Below are positions 7,064 to 13,635 of a stretch of 21,302 bases of DNA, piece by piece. Under the pieces are notes generated by a model. That model was not told the origin of the DNA. It did not search any database and saw only the letters and a list, made by a program, of their open reading frames with translations. The number at the start of each line of letters is the position of its first letter. The first letter of the stretch is position 1. Both the position numbers and the translations under genes were made by a program. The DNA comes from Desulfonatronospira sp. (lineage in GTDB: Bacteria > Desulfobacterota > Desulfovibrionia > Desulfovibrionales > Desulfonatronovibrionaceae): assembly GCA_003563255.1 (NCBI GenBank), contig PWSL01000187.1, positions 1-21,302 of the forward strand, given 5' to 3'.

Positions 7064-9156
7064 TGTCAGGCATTCATGCGCTTATGAATTCAGGGCGGAC
7101 GGCTCTTTTTGCCAATCAGAGCGCCCTTCAGACTACCGGCAACAATATTTCCAATGTCAATACCGAAGGGTACCGGCGCAGGGAGGTTCGCCTGGAGGAG
7201 TCCATGGCGCTGGACAAGGCCCCGGGGCAGATCGGCACCGGAGTCAACGCCAAGGAAGTCTTCAGATACTTTGATTCCTTTATCGAGACCCAGTACAACG
7301 ACAAATCCTCGGACAGGGAGATGTGGGAGGCCGTGTATGAACAGCTGTCCAGCCTCGAGTTGCTGTTCAACGATAGCCGGGAAGGCAGAATGAATGAGGC
7401 ATTGTCTGAGTTCTGGAGGGACTGGCAGGAATTGTCCAAAAGGCCGGATGACAACAATGTCCGGACCGCTCTTCTGGGCAAAACCGCCAATCTGGTCGAG
7501 ACCTTCAGGTCCATGGACAAGGATCTGTCCAAGCAGCGAAAGCAGGTGGATGAGATGATCCGAAAGGATGTGACCAGGGTGAACGAGATCCTGGGAGAAA
7601 TCGCTGAAATAAACAAAATGATCAAAATGCGGGAGGTGCCGGGCAGCATCAACATGAATGAGCTTCACGACAGGCGTGATCTGCTTGTGCGCGAACTGGC
7701 CGAGAAGGTCGATATAAATTACATGGACAAGGGCGGGGAAGTAACCATCCAGACCAAGGCCGGGCATACCCTGGTGCAGGGCGGGGAGACTTTCAAGCTC
7801 AAGTTTGAGGAGCCCAAGGCATTTCCTAATGTGAAGTCAAATTTTGACGGGGAAATAAAGTTCACTGGATCTTCAGGTTATGAGTTGACCATAGAAATAT
7901 TGCCGGGTGATAATGAATTCAAAGTTTCTTTGGATGGCGGCAAAAACTGGCTCAAGGAAGATAATGGAGATATAAAAGAGTTTTCAGTTGGAGCAGGGTA
8001 TGAAAACCGGGTTAGCCTGCAGGTGAATGATATCGAGATCTGGTTTGAGGAAGGTCCGGGGCCAAACCCTCTATCGGAGGGAGATGAGTTTACTATAGTC
8101 CCCAAGAGCGCCGTTTACTGGGAAAGAAACACCTCTTCAGATATGATTATTTCTCCCCAGGTTATGAGTGACGGCACCCTCAACGAACGACGTCTCACAG
8201 GCGGTTCAATTGCGGGTTACTTAAATTTCCGGGATCACTATGCCGGCAAGTACAGTGAAAAGCTGGACGCCCTGGCCGGGTCTCTGGCCTGGGAGGTCAA
8301 CAGGATCCACTCCAACGGTGCCGGCCTGGAGCACATGAAGTACGCTGAGGGCACCTACCAGGTAACTAGGACTGATGCAGAGCTTGGCAGCCCCAATTCT
8401 GGACTTCCCTACCGAGAAAAGTTGCAGCCCGGGAATTTCACCATTCATGTATACGATGAGAATGGAGATGTTGAGTCTTTGTCTCCAAAGTTTCCCACTC
8501 AAGGCGAGTTGGGCAACGATCCCGATGGTTGGAATGGAAATTTTGATCCGGAAATACACAGCCTGGAACATGTCCGAGATGCTATTGATCATCTGGATGA
8601 TATTGAAGCAGCCATAGTAAATAACCGCCTGATTATTTCAGCAGAAGACGGTTACCAGTTTTCCTTCAGCGACGATTCCAGCGGTCTCCTGGCCGGTCTG
8701 GGCCTGAACACTTTTTTTCAGGGCCATGATGCCGGCTCCTTTGCTGTAAATGACAAGGTGCGCAACAATATCGTTCATATAAATGCCGGATCAGTAAACG
8801 GGGCTGGAGAGGCCAATATCGGGGACAATACAACCGCCCTGCAGATCGCCTCTCTCCAGGACAAAAAGGTGGACATAACCACCACCTTTGAAGGCAAAAC
8901 ATCCCAAACCATTCAGAATTACTACAATTCTCTGTCCGGAAATGTGGGGTCGGATACCAGCATGTCCAGGTTCAATGCTGAATATAACAGGTCTCTCGCC
9001 GCCGACCTCAACCGCAGGCAGGAGGAAAAGTCCGGGGTGAACCTGGACGAAGAGATGAGCAACCTCATCAAGTACCAGCATGCATACCAGGCTGCGGCCA
9101 GAATGATAAGCACCGCGGATCAGATGATGCAGACCCTGCTGGGCCTGAAAATGTAA
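7063..9156 (+). CDS. flgK: FlgK, hook-filament junction protein 1, with an inserted module
   Basis: This 697-residue protein is FlgK. The N-terminal axial helix region has LQTTGNNISNVNTEGYRRRE (about 22-41) and the C-terminus GVNLDEEMSNLIKYQHAYQA followed by ARMISTADQMMQTLLGLKM, which together form the D0/D1 axial core. Enterobacterial FlgK is about 550 residues; the excess is in the surface-exposed middle. Residues about 255-355 form a beta-rich module with a SLDGGKNW motif and an end PLSEGDEFTIVPKS, related to modules in the neighbouring FlgL. DNA under this module is poorer in G+C than the flanks on sampled lines (about 38 percent on one). It is translated from an ATG that overlaps the flgN stop codon. 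Confidence 0.95.
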   Translation: MSGIHALMNSGRTALFANQSALQTTGNNISNVNTEGYRRREVRLEESMALDKAPGQIGTGVNAKEVFRYFDSFIETQYNDKSSDREMWEAVYEQLSSLELLFNDSREGRMNEALSEFWRDWQELSKRPDDNNVRTALLGKTANLVETFRSMDKDLSKQRKQVDEMIRKDVTRVNEILGEIAEINKMIKMREVPGSINMNELHDRRDLLVRELAEKVDINYMDKGGEVTIQTKAGHTLVQGGETFKLKFEEPKAFPNVKSNFDGEIKFTGSSGYELTIEILPGDNEFKVSLDGGKNWLKEDNGDIKEFSVGAGYENRVSLQVNDIEIWFEEGPGPNPLSEGDEFTIVPKSAVYWERNTSSDMIISPQVMSDGTLNERRLTGGSIAGYLNFRDHYAGKYSEKLDALAGSLAWEVNRIHSNGAGLEHMKYAEGTYQVTRTDAELGSPNSGLPYREKLQPGNFTIHVYDENGDVESLSPKFPTQGELGNDPDGWNGNFDPEIHSLEHVRDAIDHLDDIEAAIVNNRLIISAEDGYQFSFSDDSSGLLAGLGLNTFFQGHDAGSFAVNDKVRNNIVHINAGSVNGAGEANIGDNTTALQIASLQDKKVDITTTFEGKTSQTIQNYYNSLSGNVGSDTSMSRFNAEYNRSLAADLNRRQEEKSGVNLDEEMSNLIKYQHAYQAAARMISTADQMMQTLLGLKM

Positions 9157-9173
9157 ACACGAGGTAAACGGAT

Positions 9174-10703
9174 ATGCGTGTATCCCATAACATGATGTAT
9201 CATAGCTTTCTTCAGAATATGAACAGGTCCACTACTGAATTGATGGAGTTGCACAACCAGGCCTCCAGTCAGAAAAAGGTCAACAAGCCATCAGACGATC
9301 CGGTGGGCATGTTCAGAATTCTTGGATATCGTGACTCCATAGCCGCCCTGGACAAGTATCAATCCAACGTGGATACCGCCAAGGGCTGGCTGAACCTGGC
9401 TGATGAAACCCTGATACAGGCCAACAATCTGCTGATCAGGGCCAAGGAACTGGCCGAACAGGGAGCCACCGGCACCCTGAGTCCGGAACAGCGGGAGATT
9501 GTGGCTGGCGAAGTGCAGCAGGTCTTTAACCAGATGATCAACCTGGCCAATACCAGATATGAAGGCAAGAGCATATTCGGCGGGCACAAGACTGACGATA
9601 CAGCGTTTGAGAAAGCAATGTGGGTGACCAGTAATAAGACGCTTCAGGATGGAGATATCACAGAAGTTATTGTACAAGGACGGGTGGATCAGTCAATAAA
9701 GGTTGAATTTCGTGAAAATGATGATGGAGACCTCCAGTACAGATTTTCCGAGGATGGAACCAGGACCTGGAGTGAGTGGAAGGACTATGATAATATTGAT
9801 AATGAACTCACCCTTGGAAGTGATGATCAGGTAGTCGTGAAGCTTAGAGATAACTTTTTTGACGGTTATAATGCTGACGATTTAGATGATCTGGAGTTCT
9901 GGGTGAGACCCACTGCCGAATATAAGGGAGATGATGAGGACCGCAATATTATTTCCGCTTATACTCAGGCAGATATAAGTGATATTGGGGATATAAAAGC
10001 TATAGGCAGATTTGAAAACAATGTAACCATAAGAATAGACGATGTTAGTGGAAATGATGTAACATATTCCTACAGCCAGGACGGGGGGAGCACCTGGAAT
10101 ACAGGAAATACTGCTACCCGGGATGACGATAATGATGAAATCAAATTCCTTGTTCCAGGAGGACGCCTACAGATTGATGGTTATGATCCTAATGATCCTA
10201 ATAATGATGAGCTCAATGAAGACGATCAGATAGTCATCCGCCCCAACAAGGCTGCCATAAACTTCGAGATTTCATCCGGTGATTATATCCAGGTGAATAA
10301 CATTGGCAAGGATGTGTTCGGGGGGATTTACAAAAATACTGATGGCGAATACGTAAAAGCCCCAGACGGCCCCCAGAACGTCTTTGAGACCCTGGGGGAG
10401 CTCATCGGCTACCTGGAAACCGATGACGAGCAAGGCATTCAGAAGTCCCTGGAAAACATCGACGAATCCCTGAAGCACATATCTGCTAAGCTGGCAGACG
10501 TGGGCGCGCGTGAAAACCGACTGGCAGTGGCCTCTACTGTTCTGTCCGGGCTGGAGCACAATGAAAAGGGTAGAATGAGCAACATAGAAGACGTGGACAT
10601 AGCCGAACTTATGTCCCGCCTGGCCAGCCGGCAGATGACATATGAAGCGGTCCTGAGATCATCTTCCCTGCTTATGCAGATGAGTCTTGTAAATCATATT
10701 TAA
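9174..10703 (+). CDS. flgL: FlgL, hook-filament junction protein 2, greatly enlarged by two acidic modules
   Basis: This 509-residue protein is FlgL. Residues 1-145 match the flagellin-like N-terminal helices (MRVSHNMMYHSFLQNMNRST, NKPSDDPVGMFRIL, ARYEGK-like NTRYEGKSIFGG) and about 400-509 the C-terminal helices (DVGARENRL, MSRLASRQMTYEAVLRSSS). Usual length is near 300. The surplus, residues about 150-362, consists of two degenerate copies of a beta module: 163-249 with FSEDGTRTW and ending in EFWVRPT, and 277-360 with YSQDGGSTW and ending in DQIVIRPNK. The region is very acidic: residues 181-360 hold 46 Asp/Glu against 16 Lys/Arg by hand count. Its DNA drops to about 33-40 percent G+C on sampled lines against about 60 percent nearby. 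Positions 10185-10202 are a perfect 9-bp tandem repeat encoding DPN twice. GAGGT precedes the ATG. Confidence 0.94.
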   Translation: MRVSHNMMYHSFLQNMNRSTTELMELHNQASSQKKVNKPSDDPVGMFRILGYRDSIAALDKYQSNVDTAKGWLNLADETLIQANNLLIRAKELAEQGATGTLSPEQREIVAGEVQQVFNQMINLANTRYEGKSIFGGHKTDDTAFEKAMWVTSNKTLQDGDITEVIVQGRVDQSIKVEFRENDDGDLQYRFSEDGTRTWSEWKDYDNIDNELTLGSDDQVVVKLRDNFFDGYNADDLDDLEFWVRPTAEYKGDDEDRNIISAYTQADISDIGDIKAIGRFENNVTIRIDDVSGNDVTYSYSQDGGSTWNTGNTATRDDDNDEIKFLVPGGRLQIDGYDPNDPNNDELNEDDQIVIRPNKAAINFEISSGDYIQVNNIGKDVFGGIYKNTDGEYVKAPDGPQNVFETLGELIGYLETDDEQGIQKSLENIDESLKHISAKLADVGARENRLAVASTVLSGLEHNEKGRMSNIEDVDIAELMSRLASRQMTYEAVLRSSSLLMQMSLVNHI

Positions 10704-10712
10704 TAGGCGGCT

Positions 10713-10955
10713 ATGCTCATACTCACACGTCGTGCCGGGGAAAGCATTCACCTGGGCGAAGACATAATCATATCCGTCCTCAGCATGAAGGGCAAGCAGG
10801 TCAAGCTGGGCATAGATGTGCCTGAAGACCTGCCGGTCTACCGGGAAGAGGTGTTCAAAAAGATTCAACAGGAAAATGAACAGGCTATCCTGGCCTGTTC
10901 ACAGGATTTATTAGTGGCAGCTGATTTATGGAAGACACAGCACAAAGAAAAGTAG
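10713..10955 (+). CDS. csrA: CsrA, global translational regulator
   Basis: This 80-residue protein is CsrA, a dimeric RNA-binding regulator that blocks ribosome access at GGA-containing leaders, notably flagellin mRNA in species that have FliW. The first strand MLILTRRAGESIHLGEDI and LGIDVPEDLPVYREEV are canonical; the RNA-contact residues L4 and R44 are present. It is longer than the 61-residue enterobacterial protein at the C-terminus, which fits the FliW-responsive type whose C-terminal extension binds FliW. The Shine-Dalgarno is poor (AGGCGG only two bases from the ATG), so translation may depend on coupling to flgL, 9 bases upstream. Its end overlaps fliW by 28 bases. Confidence 0.96.
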   Translation: MLILTRRAGESIHLGEDIIISVLSMKGKQVKLGIDVPEDLPVYREEVFKKIQQENEQAILACSQDLLVAADLWKTQHKEK

Positions 10956-11407
10956 AAACAAGGCTGGGTGAGTTTCTAGTGGATGAAGATAAGGCCATTC
11001 ACTTCCCCCGAGGGCTCATTGGCATGGAGCGTTTCAAGGACTTTGCCCTGCTGCAGATCAAACCGGACTCGCCTTTTTTACTGCTGCAAAGCCTGGATGA
11101 TGCCAGGTTGGGCCTGTTGGTAACCGATCCGTTTACCTTTTTGACAGACTTTGCGGTACGCTTGAGCAGCTTTGAGGAAAATATACTCCAGGTGAAGGCC
11201 CAGAAAGACCTGGCCATCCTTGTCACCGTGTCCATACCCGGAGACAGACCTGAATCCGCTACCCTGAACCTTACAGGGCCGATAGTTCTCAACTCCAAAA
11301 AAAAGCTCGGCCTGCAGACGGTGCAGACCGAGCCTGAAACCAGAAGCCGTATTATGCTCTCAGAGCTGAAAAGCAATCAGGAGCAGTCCGATACTACTCA
11401 TTTATAG
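10928..11407 (+). CDS. fliW: FliW, flagellar assembly factor and CsrA antagonist
   Basis: This 159-residue protein is FliW, which binds either flagellin or CsrA and so releases flagellin translation once flagellin is exported. Family features are the N-terminal TRLGEFLVDEDKAIHFPRGL followed by IGMERFKDFALL, then FLLLQSLDDARLGLLVTDPF, and VTVSIPGDRPESATLNLTGP with IVLNSKKKLGLQ near the C-terminus. The start at 10928 lies inside csrA in another frame and has no good Shine-Dalgarno, so expression is probably coupled to csrA. A later start is possible because the first ten residues are not conserved. It is the last gene of the flagellar operon; its final 14 bases overlap the end of flgM on the opposite strand. 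Confidence 0.95.
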   Translation: MEDTAQRKVETRLGEFLVDEDKAIHFPRGLIGMERFKDFALLQIKPDSPFLLLQSLDDARLGLLVTDPFTFLTDFAVRLSSFEENILQVKAQKDLAILVTVSIPGDRPESATLNLTGPIVLNSKKKLGLQTVQTEPETRSRIMLSELKSNQEQSDTTHL

Positions 11408-11711
11408 ACCTTCCCATCCAGTTTTCCAGATCTTCACGTATCATCTTTTCGGCGGTTTTGCGGGCATCCAGCTGGTATGACCCGTCCGCCACCCGCTCCC
11501 TGAGATCCTGGACCTTTTCCATTCTGACCTCATCACTGTCGACTGCAGCCTGCATGGCGGCGTGGTGCAGCTTTGCTCCCTGGGACAGTGTGACTTTGTC
11601 GCCGCTCTGTCCCTGGAGGGAGGACTTCCTGGCTTCCTTGTCGGCCCTGGTCTTATCTGTTCTGGACTGTTCATATGTCTGAATCCCAGTGGGGAATCCT
11701 TTTATCTGCAT
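11394..11711 (-). CDS. flgM: FlgM, anti-sigma28 factor
   Basis: This 105-residue protein is FlgM, which holds sigma28 (FliA) inactive until it is exported through the completed hook. The N-terminal third is polar and low in complexity, as expected of the disordered export part. The C-terminal sigma-binding region at about 60-98 has the family pattern RMEKVQDLRERVADGSYQLD followed by TAEKMIREDLENWM. GGAGGT lies four bases before the ATG. A sigma28-type promoter is 40 bases upstream, so the gene is under the control of the factor it inhibits. It is on the strand opposite the main operon, and there is no room for a terminator between it and fliW. Confidence 0.93.
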   Translation of the reverse strand: MQIKGFPTGIQTYEQSRTDKTRADKEARKSSLQGQSGDKVTLSQGAKLHHAAMQAAVDSDEVRMEKVQDLRERVADGSYQLDARKTAEKMIREDLENWMGRSINE

Positions 11712-11750
11712 GGGTACCTCCGTTTGGTTTCGGCTGGTGCCTTACCAAAT

Positions 11751-11777
11751 TTATCGGACAAATTCGCCGTGACTTAA
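11751..11777 (-). promoter_or_regulatory. sigma28 (FliA)-type promoter for flgM
   Basis: On the minus strand, TTAAGTCA (plus 11770-11777) is followed after exactly 11 bases by TCCGATAA (11751-11758). The -10 matches the consensus GCCGATAA at 7 of 8 positions, the -35 matches TAAAGTTT at 5 of 8, and the spacing is ideal. Location and target gene agree with the usual late-class control of flgM. The 205 bases between 11778 and the upstream gene contain nothing else I can support. Confidence 0.7.
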
Positions 11778-11982
11778 GCCTGTTGTGCACATTTTTCAAC
11801 ATCATGAGATAAATGTCAAACATTTCAGGCTGCAAATCTATTTTAACCTGTCGTACTGTATCTGTTCAGCGCTTTGCATTTGGCATGGCTTTCTGACTGG
11901 AGGTATACAGCCCTTGAAAATTGAAGAACATGTTGTTCCGATATTTGTGCAAAATATATTTGGGTAGCGGGCACGGACCCTG

Positions 11983-12399
11983 TCAGAGCATGGTCCGGTT
12001 TACTTTGTCCAGGGTGATTTCCCAAAGCTTGCGAAGAATCCTGTCTTTTTCGTGTATATTTAATTCCTGAGGACCGTCATCGCCGGGCTTGAGCACCTTC
12101 ATATCCTCTCCGGTGGGAGGGTAGTGGAAAATCAGGTCAGAGTTCATTTCCTGGCGAAGCTCTTCCTTTATTTCCTGAACTATCATGTTGTTGCTGTCGG
12201 ATGTGATCAGGTTTTCTACAATTTCCCTGGCTACTCTTTCTACCATGGCTCTTCTCTTTTTTTCTCTGGATTTTGGATGCAGGCTGTCCCCGTCAGGACC
12301 ACGCAGGTATCTGGACAGCCGGGAAAGCTTACGCCCCGTGACCAGCTGGCGATCATAGTTATTAAACATATTTTTTAACAGGGATTGGTTGATAGTCAT
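11983..12399 (-). CDS. small protein of unknown function, sigma28-controlled, upstream of flgM
   Basis: This 138-residue protein is not recognised. It is soluble, with no signal or membrane segment. Residues 40-62 are strongly basic then amphipathic (HPKSREKKRRAMVERVAREI), suggesting a helix that could bind nucleic acid, RNA or a protein partner; 63-85 is another charged helix; a YPPTGEDMKVLKPGDD segment follows near 93-108; the C-terminus (ILRKLWEITLDKVN) is again helical. The frame is open to 12462, but the ATG at 12399 has GAGG six bases before it and lies just downstream of a nearly perfect sigma28 promoter, while the longer version would start inside or before the promoter. It precedes flgM on the same strand, each with its own sigma28 site. 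From memory, small unannotated genes sit beside flgM in Desulfovibrio too; not verified. A late flagellar or chemotaxis-related role is inferred from promoter and position only. Confidence 0.8.
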   Translation of the reverse strand: MTINQSLLKNMFNNYDRQLVTGRKLSRLSRYLRGPDGDSLHPKSREKKRRAMVERVAREIVENLITSDSNNMIVQEIKEELRQEMNSDLIFHYPPTGEDMKVLKPGDDGPQELNIHEKDRILRKLWEITLDKVNRTML

Positions 12400-12421
12400 A
12401 TTCAGCCTCTTCTGGTTATTT

Positions 12422-12448
12422 GTATCGGCAGGATATGAAAAAGCTTTA
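12422..12448 (-). promoter_or_regulatory. strong sigma28 (FliA)-type promoter
   Basis: On the minus strand, TAAAGCTT (plus 12441-12448) is followed after exactly 11 bases by GCCGATAC (12422-12429). The -35 matches TAAAGTTT at 6 of 8 positions and the -10 matches GCCGATAA at 7 of 8. The transcript would start near 12415 and has a leader of about 16 bases holding the GAGG of the unknown gene, which fixes that gene's start at 12399. Confidence 0.8.
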
Positions 12449-12677
12449 GCTAAAATCAACATTTTTTTTCGTTTCTGTTGTGCCGAAGATCTTATATCTG
12501 CAAACTCCCTGTTTTTATTGACTTTATACTACTTCTCACTGCCTTCAACAAAAATGAGAACCACGCTGACAGTGACGCTTAGCAGGGAAGTCCCCGGTCG
12601 CACCTGAGGCGTGACTGCATGCATCACCTTTGATGCCCTCTGAAGGATTGCCTGGATCCGGTACAGTCAAGTTCTCC

Positions 12678-12706
12678 TTGAATGATTTCAGGATATTGGC
12701 TACAAA
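12678..12706 (+). promoter_or_regulatory. candidate sigma70 promoter for the nadK operon (weak)
   Basis: TTGAAT (12678-12683) and TACAAA (12701-12706) are separated by 17 bases. Each hexamer matches consensus at 4 of 6 positions. It is the best-spaced pair I found upstream of nadK, but such pairs arise by chance. If real, it gives a leader of about 78 bases that contains both inverted repeats at 12721-12774. Confidence 0.35.
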
Positions 12707-12720
12707 AAAAATAGACCGCA

Positions 12721-12774
12721 GTTGGAGCCGTAATGGCCGGCTACCGATAAATCAGGCTCCAGGGAACCTCCAAC
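12721..12774 (+). promoter_or_regulatory. two mutually exclusive stem-loops in the nadK leader
   Basis: TGGAGCC (12723-12729) pairs with GGCTCCA (12755-12761). The overlapping GTTGGAG (12721-12727) pairs instead with CTCCAAC (12768-12774). The left arm is shared, so only one stem can form at a time. The nadK start itself lacks a clear Shine-Dalgarno, so leader structure could matter for expression. This is suggestive only; no known riboswitch was recognised. Confidence 0.35.
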
Positions 12775-12790
12775 CAGCTGCATCCTAACT

Positions 12791-13633
12791 ATGAGAATTA
12801 AAAATATTGTGTTGGCCACTAAAATGGAAAGCAGGGAAGCCAGGAACATGGCCCAGGAAATCAGGGCCTGGCTGGAAAGCAAGCATTGCAACACCTGCAG
12901 GGCTGATTTTCCCTATGAAAACGATATAGAGAGATTGTCCTGGGACAGAGTGGATCTGATCCTGGTCCTCGGCGGGGATGGTACGATGCTGAGCGTCGTG
13001 CGCACTCTGCTGGACAACCAGGTGCCCTTTTTAGGGGTCAACCTGGGCAAGGTGGGCTTTCTGGCCGAGGTGTCCCCTCTGACCTGGAAAGAGCAGCTGA
13101 ACATGGTCCTGGAGTCGGGCGGCAGGATTTCTCACAGGGTGGTACTGGAGTATTCCATATTCCGGAGAGGGCGTAAGAGGGACACGGGTGTAGCCGTCAA
13201 CGAACTTGTGGTCAGCCGGGGTGAACTGGCCAGGATAATTTCCCTGGACCTGGAGTCATACCAGGGCGCCCTGGAATCCATCCGTGCAGACGGCCTCATT
13301 GTGTCCACCCCCACAGGTTCCACTGCTTACTGCATATCTGCCGGAGGGCCGCTGGTGCACCCTGAAATGCAGGCAATGATCCTGACCCCGGTGTGCGTCT
13401 TTCTGCACGACTTCAAACCCCTTGTAATGCCGGCCTCGGAGTCTTTCCTGCTGCGCATCGGCGACTCCACCCAGGAAGCTTACCTGACTGTAGACGGTCA
13501 GTCGGGTTTCGTTTTAAACCCCGGTGACGAACTGAGAGTAAAAAGGTATAATATTGACCTGCAGCTTCTCATGTGTCGCGACGAGGGGTTTATAACCAAG
13601 CTCAGGTACAAAAAGTTTTTCATCAGGGGGTAA
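12791..13633 (+). CDS. nadK: NAD kinase
   Basis: This 280-residue cytoplasmic enzyme phosphorylates NAD to NADP. The nucleotide-binding GGDGT motif is at 61-65 within LILVLGGDGTMLSVV, followed by LGVNLGKVGFLAEV (81-94), the NE motif in AVNELVVSRGE (135-145), and DGLIVSTPTGSTAYCISAGG (167-186), with GGPLVHP and the C-terminal VDGQ loop. Length is typical. No purine-rich ribosome site precedes the ATG, which is unusual; no better start is visible because the family begins with exactly such a beta strand (MRIKNIVLAT). It is first of four closely spaced genes and ends two bases before the next start. Confidence 0.96.
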   Translation: MRIKNIVLATKMESREARNMAQEIRAWLESKHCNTCRADFPYENDIERLSWDRVDLILVLGGDGTMLSVVRTLLDNQVPFLGVNLGKVGFLAEVSPLTWKEQLNMVLESGGRISHRVVLEYSIFRRGRKRDTGVAVNELVVSRGELARIISLDLESYQGALESIRADGLIVSTPTGSTAYCISAGGPLVHPEMQAMILTPVCVFLHDFKPLVMPASESFLLRIGDSTQEAYLTVDGQSGFVLNPGDELRVKRYNIDLQLLMCRDEGFITKLRYKKFFIRG

Positions 13634-13635
13634 AA

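Larger units (their letters stand above)
12449..12790. other. non-coding spacer between divergent genes
   Basis: This 342-bp stretch separates the sigma28 promoter of the minus-strand gene from nadK. I see no gene with a credible ribosome site, no tRNA and no mobile element. A 17-codon frame starting at the ATG near 12554 has no Shine-Dalgarno and is not supported. The right-hand part contains a weak promoter candidate and two competing inverted repeats, listed separately. Confidence 0.5.

Noticed and set aside
7090..7767. 225-codon open frame on the minus strand opposite flgK
   Set aside because: FlgK is complete and conserved on the plus strand; the antisense product has no motif or ribosome site.
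11785..11967. Possible 60-residue plus-strand gene between flgM and the unknown gene
   Set aside because: No ribosome site, no recognisable domain, and the sequence lies in the spacer upstream of the flgM promoter.
11974..11997. CGGACC / GGTCCG stem at the end of the minus-strand unknown gene
   Set aside because: Only six base pairs with no T-run after it on the minus strand; not enough for a terminator.
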